A stretch of DNA of 64,000 bases from CAYZED01 sp964477445. Its GTDB lineage: Bacteria > Bacillota > Clostridia > Lutisporales > Lutisporaceae. Positions 8,602-17,296 of this stretch are shown here, piece after piece. Position numbers and translations under genes: made by a program. Numbering within the stretch: position 1 is the first letter of the stretch; each line of letters starts with the position of its first letter. The stretch lies in assembly GCA_964477445.1 (NCBI GenBank), contig CAYZED010000004.1:98876-162875 (forward strand), read 5' to 3'. The notes under the pieces were generated by a model. The model was not told the DNA's origin. It saw only the letters and a program-made list of their open reading frames with translations, and ran no database searches.

Positions 8602-10203
8602 TTAACTTATAGGAATATCTAGCCTCATAGTAGTTTTAACATTGGGCACACTTTCACAATTTATTCTTCCATCTAGTTGTTTTGTAACAATATTATAAAC
8701 CACACTAAGACCCAACCCCGTGCTCTGCGAACCCCTATTTGTGGTATAAAACGGATCAAAAATCTTGTAGATGTTTTCTGCAGATATGCCAATCCCATTG
8801 TCAGAAATTTCAATTATAAGTCGGTCGTTCTTTATCTTGAGCGTGATCTCTATTAGTGCATTTTTTTTCCCTTTTAGCCCGTGTCGTAACGAATTTATAA
8901 ATATGCTTGTAAACACTTGAGAAAATAGCCCAGGATAATTAAACAAATACAATTCTGGTGGCCACTCAAGAGAAAACTCAAGATCCATGTTTTTATATTC
9001 ATGTCGAACACTTAGGATAACGCTATTTACTAATTCCGGTAGGTTAAATCTAATTTTTTCTTCTAAGCTTTGATTTACCGCCAGATTCTTAAAATTCTTA
9101 ATTAACTCTGCAGATCTTTCCAGATTGTATTCAAGTACAGAAAGAGTCTTTGACACTGTGTCTATATACTCAAGAAAGTCTGATTTTGACAGCAAATTCG
9201 CTTCAATTTTCTTAATGTTCATATCGTTAATTTCTTTAAGAAATGATGCGGCAGAAACCGAAACTCCCAATGGTGTGTTGATTTCGTGCGAAACTCCCGA
9301 TACCAGACTCCCTAGAGATGATAGCTTTTGGCTATTAACCCATTCTTTCATTGCTCCATTTAGTGCTTCTGTAACTTCATCATATACGTTTTCAATCTTT
9401 GCTTTCTCTATACTATGTTCCTCCATCAATCTCTCTTTTTCTAAATGCATATTTGTTATATCGATGGAACAAACTAAAAATTCTTCTATCTCACCAATTT
9501 CATCAAAATACGGTGTCAAAGTCAACTGATAGATCTCACGTTGTGGCTCATTATCAATTTTCGTCGAAATACTATCATTTATGAAACTAACTTTCTTTTT
9601 AGTGCCAATCGCTTCATTTATATTAAAGTATAATTGATTCTTTACAATTTCATTTTCTGTTACCGATAATCGATTGAAAATATTAGTTCCAATTATATCT
9701 TTTCCCTCTCTTATGCTCTCTTTCACAATCATTTCATTCAATCCAGTGATAGTGCCATCGGGTTTAAAACTAATGAATAATGCTTTTAGATTATTTATGT
9801 CGTTATCATTATAATCATGAAATTTTATAATACTGTTTGATTTTTTTATTTTGATCTCAATTTTTTCAAGTGAAGAAATCAAATTTTCTAATTCAGAAAA
9901 TCTAAGTCCAGTTTCTTTTATGTGCTTATATGACTCCAACTCTAATCTGTCTATTGGATATCTAATGATACTATAAATTACCCGTATAGGATCTTTTAAT
10001 ATAACAAATATAACCATAGTGGATAGCCCTATTGTTAAAATAGCTAACACAAAGAACATAACGAATATATTAATAGTTTCAAAAAAATATACAATAGTGA
10101 AGGTTTCTCTTAGCATTAACACCAAGAATAATGCTATTAATTCTATAGAAAAAAGTAGAAATGAGATAATAATCGTCTGTTTAAACTGAACCTGTATTTT
10201 CAA
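8602..10203 (-). CDS. Membrane PAS-domain sensor histidine kinase
   Basis: A 533-residue kinase with a TTG start at 10203 behind GGGGTGG. Two membrane segments lie at about residues 10-32 and 45-70. A PAS domain is at about 135-255 (FISFKPDGTITGLNE through FLVCSIDITNMHLEKE). A coiled coil leads to HisKA with SGVSHEINTPLGV (His306). The ATPase motifs are NSLRHGLKG, DNGIGIS and STGLGLSVVYNIV. The catalytic half is close in sequence to the kinase at 5637-6923, so they are recent paralogues. No response regulator follows. It may share the HD-GYP regulator or have lost its partner. Confidence 0.9.
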   Translation of the reverse strand: MKIQVQFKQTIIISFLLFSIELIALFLVLMLRETFTIVYFFETINIFVMFFVLAILTIGLSTMVIFVILKDPIRVIYSIIRYPIDRLELESYKHIKETGLRFSELENLISSLEKIEIKIKKSNSIIKFHDYNDNDINNLKALFISFKPDGTITGLNEMIVKESIREGKDIIGTNIFNRLSVTENEIVKNQLYFNINEAIGTKKKVSFINDSISTKIDNEPQREIYQLTLTPYFDEIGEIEEFLVCSIDITNMHLEKERLMEEHSIEKAKIENVYDEVTEALNGAMKEWVNSQKLSSLGSLVSGVSHEINTPLGVSVSAASFLKEINDMNIKKIEANLLSKSDFLEYIDTVSKTLSVLEYNLERSAELIKNFKNLAVNQSLEEKIRFNLPELVNSVILSVRHEYKNMDLEFSLEWPPELYLFNYPGLFSQVFTSIFINSLRHGLKGKKNALIEITLKIKNDRLIIEISDNGIGISAENIYKIFDPFYTTNRGSQSTGLGLSVVYNIVTKQLDGRINCESVPNVKTTMRLDIPIS

Positions 10204-10225
10204 GTTCTACCACCCCGTCATATTC

Positions 10226-10396
10226 TCAATTTAATTTATGCTTAATTTTTTTAATATATCTATTTACTTCTCTAATCAACTCAATTTCCCTTCTTAAATT
10301 ACTCGTATTTGCCCCATCTTGTAATGTAAATTTTTTTACCGCTGTGCCTAATATGTATAATGCCCAACCGTTTCGAAAAAAATAAGCTTTCTTCAA
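10226..10396 (-). CDS. Possible 56-residue leader or gene remnant before the PAS kinase
   Basis: An open frame from a TTG at 10396 to a TGA at 10226 encodes 56 residues ending in RREIELIREVNRYIKKIKHK. It stops 22 nt before the kinase start. The start codon overlaps the U-run of the hydrogenase terminator, and I see no good RBS. The helical, charged C-terminus recalls the end of the membrane protein at 6913-8199, which also precedes a kinase. A truncated remnant of such a gene is the best guess. Confidence 0.25.
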   Translation of the reverse strand: MKKAYFFRNGWALYILGTAVKKFTLQDGANTSNLRREIELIREVNRYIKKIKHKLN

Positions 10397-10421
10397 AAAA
10401 AAAGGCTGTTTTTAGACAGCC
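10394..10421 (-). terminator. Rho-independent terminator of the hydrogenase operon
   Basis: On the minus strand GGCTGT-CTAAAA-ACAGCC (10404-10421) is followed by about ten T. It lies 59 nt downstream of the hydA stop. Confidence 0.9.
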
Positions 10422-10479
10422 CCTTTGTTTGTGTGTTCACATTCAATTCTAATATTTACGAATATACTCCCAGATCCTT

Positions 10480-12216
10480 CTATTTACATTCTCTCTTTGT
10501 ATAATGTGTATGTAATAAATGGTGTGATTTATGACTGTTTGGCTTTTCTAAATAATCAGAATAAAGTGCTTGAACTTCTGGATTTTTATGGCTCTTTCTT
10601 ATAATTGAGCGATTATCCATATCGTAAATAGCATTTGCTCTCAGCTGTTTAACTTCCTCAGTTTTTTCTTTGTCCATAATAATTGGTTGACCTCCACCGT
10701 TAATGCATCCACCTGGACATGCCATTACTTCTATGAAGTGATATTCTGCTTCACCAGCTTTTATTTTGTCCAGAAGTTTTCCTGCGTTTCCTGTTCCAGT
10801 GGCAATCGCAACTTTCACATCCATGCCATTAACGTTTACAGTCGCCTCTCTAATGCCTTCTAACCCTCTTACAGGGTAATACTCAACCTTTGGCAAGTCT
10901 TCGCCTGTAAGTATGTCTGCAACAGTTCTGAGGGCTGCTTCCATAACACCACCTGTGTTTCCGAAAATCACTGCAGCTCCAGTTCCAGCGCCCATCATGC
11001 TGTCATAATCACTTTCATCTAAACTACTAAAATCTATTGATGCCTGTTTTATCATTTTTGCGAGTTCTCTAGTAGTTATTACTACATCTACGTCCTTAAT
11101 TCCATCAACACACATTTCTTCTCTTTCGCACTCGTACTTTTTGGCAGTGCAAGGCATAACAGAAACTACATATATCTTTTTAGGATCGATTTTAGAATTT
11201 TCAGCATAATATGATTTAGCTAAAGCTCCAAACATTTGCTGTGGTGATTTACACGAAGATAAGTTATCAAGGAAATCGTGATAGTTATGTTCACAATATT
11301 TTATCCATCCTGGCGAACATGAAGTTATCATGGGGAGTACTCCACCGTTAGTTATTCTTCCTAGGAGCTCAGTACCTTCTTCCATAATAGTTACGTCAGC
11401 TGTAAAATTAGTATCGAACACCTTGTCAAATCCTAGCATTTTCAGAGCTGTAACCATTTCACCTTCTACATCAGTTCCAACTGGCAGACCGAATTCTTCT
11501 CCCAAAGCGACTCTGACTGCAGGCGCTGTTTGAACAACAACGTGGAGATCAGGATTTGCGAGAGCGTCCCAGACTTTCTTCGTATCATCTTTTTCGATTA
11601 ATGCTCCCGTAGGGCAATATTTAATACATTGTCCACAGTTAATACATTCTACATCATTTAGCCCTTTATCATAAAAAGTAGTTACTGTAGATGCACAGCT
11701 TCGATTTGCAAAGTTAATAACTCCCACGCCTTGTGCTTTTTCACATACAGCCACACAGCGTCCACAAAGTATACACTTATTTCCGTCTCTAACTACCGAG
11801 AATGAGTCGTCCATAATCGGGTGAGTATTCGTATTCTTTTCATAATATAAATTATCAATCATCATTTCATTGGCTAGTTTCTGAAGCTCGCAGTTCAAAT
11901 TTCTACCACAAGTAAAGCATTCTCTAGTATGATTTGACAAAATTAATTCTAATATTGTCTTTCTGGCTTCTCTAACAGTAGGACTGGATGTTTTTACAAC
12001 CATTCCCTCACTAACTTTAGTCACACATGCTGGTTGAAGTCCTTTGGCCCCTTCGACTTCTACCACACATATTCTGCAACTCCCAACTTCGTTTAGATGT
12101 CCGAGAAAACAAAGGGTTGGAATATTAATGTTTTCTGTTTTGGCTGCCTGGAGAATCGTCGTATCTTTTGGTACCCTAATTTCTTTACCATTAATTCTAA
12201 GATTAATCATTTCCAT
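10480..12216 (-). CDS. hydA: [FeFe] hydrogenase catalytic subunit (HydA/HndD type)
   Basis: A 578-residue cytoplasmic enzyme. Fe-S domains come in order: [2Fe-2S] plant-type (Cys36, 47, 50, 64), His-Cys3 [4Fe-4S] (His96, Cys100, 103, 109), and two [4Fe-4S] ferredoxin clusters (around 148-158 and 191-201). The H-cluster domain carries L1 TSCSPGW (about 298-304), L2 MPCTAKKYE (Cys356) and L3 EVMACPGGCINGGGQP (Cys500, Cys504). A small-subunit-like tail follows. It catalyses reversible H2 oxidation or proton reduction. With the flavoprotein and NuoE-like subunits encoded upstream it forms an NAD(P)-linked, possibly electron-bifurcating complex. Odd point: L1 has Ser after the first Cys where many enzymes read CC. 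Confidence 0.93.
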   Translation of the reverse strand: MEMINLRINGKEIRVPKDTTILQAAKTENINIPTLCFLGHLNEVGSCRICVVEVEGAKGLQPACVTKVSEGMVVKTSSPTVREARKTILELILSNHTRECFTCGRNLNCELQKLANEMMIDNLYYEKNTNTHPIMDDSFSVVRDGNKCILCGRCVAVCEKAQGVGVINFANRSCASTVTTFYDKGLNDVECINCGQCIKYCPTGALIEKDDTKKVWDALANPDLHVVVQTAPAVRVALGEEFGLPVGTDVEGEMVTALKMLGFDKVFDTNFTADVTIMEEGTELLGRITNGGVLPMITSCSPGWIKYCEHNYHDFLDNLSSCKSPQQMFGALAKSYYAENSKIDPKKIYVVSVMPCTAKKYECEREEMCVDGIKDVDVVITTRELAKMIKQASIDFSSLDESDYDSMMGAGTGAAVIFGNTGGVMEAALRTVADILTGEDLPKVEYYPVRGLEGIREATVNVNGMDVKVAIATGTGNAGKLLDKIKAGEAEYHFIEVMACPGGCINGGGQPIIMDKEKTEEVKQLRANAIYDMDNRSIIRKSHKNPEVQALYSDYLEKPNSHKSHHLLHTHYTKRECK

Positions 12217-12233
12217 TTATGGTCTTCCTCCTT

Positions 12234-13520
12234 CTAATCTCGGTGCATCGGGCAGCACCCGGTCTTACATTCACCTTCTACATGTTCTTCAAATTCGTCA
12301 GCAAAATATCTAAGCATAGAATTCACAGGTTGGGCGACGCTTTGACCTAGACCACAAAACGACGTACTCTTCATAACTCTTGTTAATTCTTTAATTCTTC
12401 TAATATCTTCTTTAGTACCTCTGCCTTCAGAGAGTTTTTCAAGCATCTCAAGAATTCTCACATTTCCCTCACGGCATGGTGTACATTTCCCACAAGATTC
12501 ATGGACAAAGAATTCCATAACTGATTTCAAATAATCAACCGCACAGTTTGAATCATCCACAACTGTAACAGCTCCTGAACCAATAGTTATTCCATTTTTC
12601 TTCATTTCGTCGTAGTCCATTCTAACGTCTAGACACGATGCTGGGAAAACGGAACCACTATTACCACCCATTTGAACAAATTTAAGATTCTTACCATTTG
12701 GAACTCCACCACCGAGATCATATATAATCTCTTTCATAGTGACTCCAAAAGGAACCTCAAAAACTTCTTTATTAACAATATTTCCTGCCATGGATAGCAA
12801 TTTAGTTCCACCGCTATTACCATATCCGATTTCTGCGTATTTTTTTCCACCTTCAGTTACAATAAACGGGATGCTGGCAAAAGTTTCCACATTGTTTAAG
12901 AGCGTTGGTTTAAGATATAACCCACTATTTTTAAGATATGGCGGTTTCATTCTTGGTTTTCCGGATTTTCCTTCGATGGACTCTACTAATGCAGTATTTT
13001 CTCCACATACATAAGCACCTGCTCCAGACACTACTTCCATATCAAAATCCATGCCACTACCCATGATATTTGTTCCTAAATATCCGGCTTTTCTAGCATT
13101 TTCTAGCGCTTCATTAACTGTTCTTTGGATCGCGCGGTATTCTCCTCTAATGTAAATAACGCCTTCTTTAGCGCCTACTACCTTTGCTGCGATTATCATA
13201 CCCTCAATCATCATCAATGGGTCACCAGCAAGGATGAATCTATCTTTATATGTTCCTGGTTCGCCTTCATCTCCGTTACAAACAACATATTTAGGTGAAC
13301 CTTTAACGCCTACCGCCTGCTCCCATTTAATACCTGTTGGGTAAGCAGCGCCACCACGTCCCATTAGATTAGATAATTTCACTTCTTCAACAATATCCAT
13401 AATTCCCATTGACAAAGCTTTCTTCAAAGCTACGAATCCGCCTATTTTAACATAATCATCAATAGATACTGGGTTAATTTTTCCGACTCTGGTACTAAGC
13501 ATTTCATATGTTTTTGCCAT
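12234..13520 (-). CDS. hydB: Hydrogenase NADH-binding flavoprotein subunit (HydB/HndC/NuoF type)
   Basis: A 428-residue protein. The NADH/FMN fold shows GRGGAAYPTG, GDEGEPGTYKDR and CGENTALVESIEGK. The NuoF [4Fe-4S] motif is ESCGKCTPCREG. It is shorter than typical bifurcating HydB, which adds an N-terminal thioredoxin-like [2Fe-2S] domain and a C-terminal two-cluster ferredoxin domain. Here the protein ends soon after in GECKTGCCPMHRD. Ferredoxin-linked bifurcation is therefore less certain than plain NAD(P)-coupled H2 turnover. It lies between hydC (2 nt spacing) and hydA (17 nt), with a GGGAGGT RBS. Confidence 0.9.
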   Translation of the reverse strand: MAKTYEMLSTRVGKINPVSIDDYVKIGGFVALKKALSMGIMDIVEEVKLSNLMGRGGAAYPTGIKWEQAVGVKGSPKYVVCNGDEGEPGTYKDRFILAGDPLMMIEGMIIAAKVVGAKEGVIYIRGEYRAIQRTVNEALENARKAGYLGTNIMGSGMDFDMEVVSGAGAYVCGENTALVESIEGKSGKPRMKPPYLKNSGLYLKPTLLNNVETFASIPFIVTEGGKKYAEIGYGNSGGTKLLSMAGNIVNKEVFEVPFGVTMKEIIYDLGGGVPNGKNLKFVQMGGNSGSVFPASCLDVRMDYDEMKKNGITIGSGAVTVVDDSNCAVDYLKSVMEFFVHESCGKCTPCREGNVRILEMLEKLSEGRGTKEDIRRIKELTRVMKSTSFCGLGQSVAQPVNSMLRYFADEFEEHVEGECKTGCCPMHRD

Positions 13521-13521
13521 T

Positions 13522-13986
13522 TTATCGTACCTCCCTGAATGAATTTAATACTTCTTTAAGCTTAAATTCATCTAGATTTCCATAAACATTTTCACCAATT
13601 TTTATGGCTGGAGCGATGTCACATGCACCAAAACAGCTTGCAGCTTCAAGTGTGAATTTCTTATCTTCTGTGGTCTCTCCGACTTTAATACCGAGTTCAT
13701 TCTCAATCATTTTTAATAGCGATTTTGCACCATTTACATGACACGGAGCACTTATACATACTTCCAAAACATATTTCCCTCTTGAGTGTCCAGTAGAAAA
13801 TACCGAGTAAAAAGACGCTACCTCAAAAGCCTTACTATAAGGTACCTTTAGTTCTCTAGCCGCTTCTCTGACAACTTCCTCTTTTAAGCAGTTATCATCC
13901 GATGATTCTTGGAGTTCGAGAAGAATCTGGATTAGTTTTTCTTCGGATCTGCCGTACTTTTCCAGTATTTCTTGCATTTTAGACAT
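13522..13986 (-). CDS. hydC: Hydrogenase [2Fe-2S] subunit (HydC/HndA/NuoE type)
   Basis: A 154-residue NuoE-like protein and first gene of the operon, behind GGGGAGG. The helical N-terminus is followed by the thioredoxin-like [2Fe-2S] domain. The cluster cysteines are in CISAPC and CFGAC, the Cx4C...Cx3C pattern of the family. It would relay electrons between the flavin subunit and the hydrogenase subunit. Length is normal. Confidence 0.92.
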   Translation of the reverse strand: MSKMQEILEKYGRSEEKLIQILLELQESSDDNCLKEEVVREAARELKVPYSKAFEVASFYSVFSTGHSRGKYVLEVCISAPCHVNGAKSLLKMIENELGIKVGETTEDKKFTLEAASCFGACDIAPAIKIGENVYGNLDEFKLKEVLNSFREVR

Positions 13987-14135
13987 GATTTTCCTCCCCT
14001 TAGTTTTTTAAAATTTATGTGTTATAAAACAACAAAAAAGTATACTATAATAGATTTCATTTAAGATTATAATGCTTAGTCAAATTCATATCAATGAATT
14101 GTCTAAAACTTATCAAAGTATTTTTTATAGTATAG

Positions 14136-14155
14136 GAAGAAAGCGGCGAAGCCGC
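14136..14155 (-). terminator. Probable terminator after the M3 peptidase gene
   Basis: On the minus strand GCGGC-TTC-GCCGC (14143-14155) is followed by TTTCTTCC. The hairpin is GC-rich and compact but the T-run is weak. It starts 6 nt after the stop codon. Confidence 0.6.
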
Positions 14156-14160
14156 ATTTC

Positions 14161-15942
14161 TTATATTTTATACAAAGCATCAGCTTTATTGCAAAAAGTA
14201 TCAATATCGTTTTTGATTAATTCTAATGAGCTTCTCCAAAATTCAATATTCGAAACGTCGATTCCTATAGAGGCCGCTACATTTTCAATACTGTTTTTTC
14301 CTGTTTCAATAAGTAGTTTCTCATAATCTGCTAAGAACGCATCGCCTTTTTTTAGATACTCTGCGTACAACCCCTTCGAAAATAAAAGACCAAAAACATA
14401 AGGAAAATTATAAAAACTCATTTCAGCGGAGTAATAATGCGGCTTGCATATCCACATACTCTCATGTAAAAACTCTGGGTCCAGTCCGTCCCCGTAAGCC
14501 TCAATTTGAGCATTTCTCATTAATTCCTTTATTTCATCTGTTGAAAGAGGTCCGGATTCACGTTTTTTAAACAAATTTGACTCAAATCTAAATCTGCTGT
14601 AAATATCTATTATTACTTGTGCCGCTGTTTGAAGCTCATTTTCTAAAATCGAAAAAGCATCTACGTCGTTAGCTTCATTAATCGATGTTTTTGATATGAT
14701 TGTTTCGCAAAGTATTGAGGCTGTTTCTGCCAAAGGCATTGGGTAATCGGAATTAATAACCTTCTCGTTTTTTAAACAATCGTTATGGAATCCGTGACCA
14801 AGTTCGTGTGCTAACGTGCTCATTTGTTTATAGCTTCCATCGAAAGTAAGAAGAATTCTACTCTCTCCTATCGAGTGAATATTTGCACAAAAAGCTCCGC
14901 CTCTTTTTCCTTCTCTGGATTCTGAGTCAACCCACCCTTTTTCAAATGCGCCACTTGCGAAGTTTGCTAATTTGGGAGAGAATCCATTGAATGTTTTTAT
15001 TATTTTTTCACAGGCTTCTTCATATGTATATGAAATATTCATTTTCCCTATAGGGGCAAAAATATCATAAAACGGGAGTCCATTACTATGTCCTAGGATT
15101 TCTGACTTTTTCTTCAGATATATTCTCATTGTGGGAAGGAATTCTTTAACTGCTGACATAAGTGAATCAAGCGTTTTCATGTTCATTCTGCTGTTTTTTA
15201 GTGTCATATTAAGCGGTGACTCATATCCGCGCAGCTTAGCTGTAGCAATAACTTCGCCGACTATACTGTTAAGCGAAAATGCCACTGAATCTTGAATTTT
15301 TTTATAGTGTTCAAGCTCTGCTTCGTAAGCTGTTTTTCGTATTTCTGCGCTCGGGCTTGAGGCTAAATTTCTCACTGCAGGTAAAGGCAGACTATTTGCT
15401 TTTCCATCCAATGTTATATCAACTGGAACTACTGAAGTAAGGTACTCCTGCTGTTTTTGCCAAGCTTTTGAGGCTGTATTCTGAAGAGTTGCAAGAATGA
15501 TTTCTTCTTTTTCGGAAAGCATATGTACGCTATTATTTTTGCATTTATTAAGAAAAAAACTATAATCGTGAAGAAAATCATTATCGTTTATTATTCCAGT
15601 CAAATCCTTAATGGTCGCAATCCATCTATTGAAAGAAGAAACTGTCCCAGCAATTCTAGATGACAATGCTTCAATCTCAGACATTTCCTTCGTCGCTTCT
15701 GTTTTTCGGGCATCAGCACTCATAGTCAAACTTGAATAGGCATATAAACGCCTGGAAATTAGTCGATAATCTTCATAAGTTTTTATGAAACTTTCCAAAA
15801 CTTTTGCAACCAATTCATCTCTAGTAGGCGGTGTCCATGCTTCAAGTTCTGAAACGATTCTCTTTAAGCATTCTTTGTCAGCTTTATATTCTACAGACTC
15901 GAAGGATTTATAAATTGAGTCCAGCGTCCATTTTCCAGTCAT
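14161..15942 (-). CDS. pepF: Oligoendopeptidase F family metallopeptidase (M3B)
   Basis: A 593-residue cytoplasmic zinc peptidase. The PepF N-terminal helical domain spans about residues 100-190. The catalytic HExxH motif is in TLAHELGHGFHND, and the glutamate further on lies in ETASILCETI. Length fits the family. It hydrolyses short peptides. Its ATG overlaps the TAA of the telA-like gene (TAATG), so the two form an operon. Confidence 0.9.
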   Translation of the reverse strand: MTGKWTLDSIYKSFESVEYKADKECLKRIVSELEAWTPPTRDELVAKVLESFIKTYEDYRLISRRLYAYSSLTMSADARKTEATKEMSEIEALSSRIAGTVSSFNRWIATIKDLTGIINDNDFLHDYSFFLNKCKNNSVHMLSEKEEIILATLQNTASKAWQKQQEYLTSVVPVDITLDGKANSLPLPAVRNLASSPSAEIRKTAYEAELEHYKKIQDSVAFSLNSIVGEVIATAKLRGYESPLNMTLKNSRMNMKTLDSLMSAVKEFLPTMRIYLKKKSEILGHSNGLPFYDIFAPIGKMNISYTYEEACEKIIKTFNGFSPKLANFASGAFEKGWVDSESREGKRGGAFCANIHSIGESRILLTFDGSYKQMSTLAHELGHGFHNDCLKNEKVINSDYPMPLAETASILCETIISKTSINEANDVDAFSILENELQTAAQVIIDIYSRFRFESNLFKKRESGPLSTDEIKELMRNAQIEAYGDGLDPEFLHESMWICKPHYYSAEMSFYNFPYVFGLLFSKGLYAEYLKKGDAFLADYEKLLIETGKNSIENVAASIGIDVSNIEFWRSSLELIKNDIDTFCNKADALYKI

Positions 15943-17099
15943 TAAGTTCTGCCTCCTGCTGAAACGAGTTTTTGTTTCAATTCGTTTTCGATAGTCAGTA
16001 ATTCTTTTTCAGCTAACATTCTCTTTTCATGTCCCTCTTTTTGGATTCTCAAGGTTTCGTCTATTGTAGTAATCAAATCTATGTTTACTTTCTTTAAAGT
16101 TTCTATGTCAACTATTCCGCGTTCATTTTCTTTCGCTACGCCAATAGAACTGATCTTTAGCATTTCAGAATTCTTGGAAAGAAGTGCATTCGTAGTATCT
16201 GTAACTTCCTTTTGCATATTTAACGCTTTTTCTTGTCTATGTAGACTGAGTGCGATAACAATTTGATTCTTCCAAAGTGGAATTGTATTTAAAATCGAAC
16301 TTTGAATTTTTTCAACCAAAACTTGATTATTGTTTTGGATTAGTCTAATTTGAGGTGCTGTCTGTAATGCAATCATCCTTGATAATTTTAAATCATGAAT
16401 TTTCTTTTCAAATCTATCAGTTAGCTGCATCATATCGTTTAATTTTTGGGCTTTAAGCGTATCATTAGAGGCTTTGACTTCGTCTTGCATTGCTGGAATT
16501 ACGTTTTCTCTTAAGTCTTTTAGTTTTAGCGAACCTGCCGCAATGTGCAAGTTTAAATTGCCAATATAGTCAAGGTTTTTATCAAACATCATATCCATAA
16601 TGCTAATATCTTTAAGAAGACTTATTCTTCCTTTGTCGAGTTCTTCTACGATATCTTCAATTTCCGATCCAAGTTTCTGATACCTAGCCGCAAATTTCTT
16701 CCCATTATCCATTAGTCCACTGAAAAACGGCACCCTAAAGCCACTACCACCTTTTTTCAAGCTGTCAACGTCCATGTCCTTCACTCGTATCATCAGATTT
16801 GAGAGGACCTCTCCCACTTCTCCGCCATCTTTTGCACGAACTTCATTTAATATATTGTCAGCAAAACTAGCGATTTGTCCCTGAGCTGCGACACCATACT
16901 GGAGCACAAATTGTGAATCTGTGACATCTATAGCTTTTACCATCGCGTCAAGCTTAACTTTGTCCTCAACAGAAAGGTTGCTGAGATCAACAGTAGTAAC
17001 CTGATTGAGTTCCTTTTCTGCCAGTGCATTAATCTCCGGACTTAAATTTTTCACGAACAAAGGTTCAATCTTAAGATTTTCGGCTTCTTTAAATTCCAT
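15942..17099 (-). CDS. TelA/KlaA-like toxic anion resistance family protein
   Basis: A 385-residue helical, soluble protein. I chose the ATG at 17099 because GGAGGA sits 7 nt upstream; a GTG at 17114 would overlap that RBS. Family features include the central SGFRVPFFSGLMDNGKKFAARYQKL segment in two parts and the later IPLWKNQIVIAL and RQEKALNMQKEVTDTTNALL segments. TelA proteins were named for tellurite resistance, but their biochemical activity is unknown. In Gram-positives they occur with tellurium/stress genes, which are not present here. It is translationally coupled to the peptidase gene. Confidence 0.85.
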   Translation of the reverse strand: MEFKEAENLKIEPLFVKNLSPEINALAEKELNQVTTVDLSNLSVEDKVKLDAMVKAIDVTDSQFVLQYGVAAQGQIASFADNILNEVRAKDGGEVGEVLSNLMIRVKDMDVDSLKKGGSGFRVPFFSGLMDNGKKFAARYQKLGSEIEDIVEELDKGRISLLKDISIMDMMFDKNLDYIGNLNLHIAAGSLKLKDLRENVIPAMQDEVKASNDTLKAQKLNDMMQLTDRFEKKIHDLKLSRMIALQTAPQIRLIQNNNQVLVEKIQSSILNTIPLWKNQIVIALSLHRQEKALNMQKEVTDTTNALLSKNSEMLKISSIGVAKENERGIVDIETLKKVNIDLITTIDETLRIQKEGHEKRMLAEKELLTIENELKQKLVSAGGRT

Positions 17100-17226
17100 T
17101 TCAAATTCCTCCACTTTATTTTTTATTATTTTTCGTTTAATATTCTAAAACTCAATATAAATACGTACAAAAATCGAATACTTATCGGTTTTTTTGTTCA
17201 TTCTAGATAATTATATCACTACTGAA

Positions 17227-17261
17227 TAAAAAAAAGGATATGCCATTTTTTTGACACACCC
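17227..17261 (-). terminator. Terminator of the aminotransferase gene
   Basis: On the minus strand GGGTGTGTC pairs with GGCATATCC (17236-17261, three G-U pairs) and is followed by nine T. A near-identical hairpin sits at 45110-45138 downstream of the UPF0182 gene. Confidence 0.75.
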
Positions 17262-17296
17262 ATTTTTCATCGCCTTAATTAAGGCAAAATAAATAT

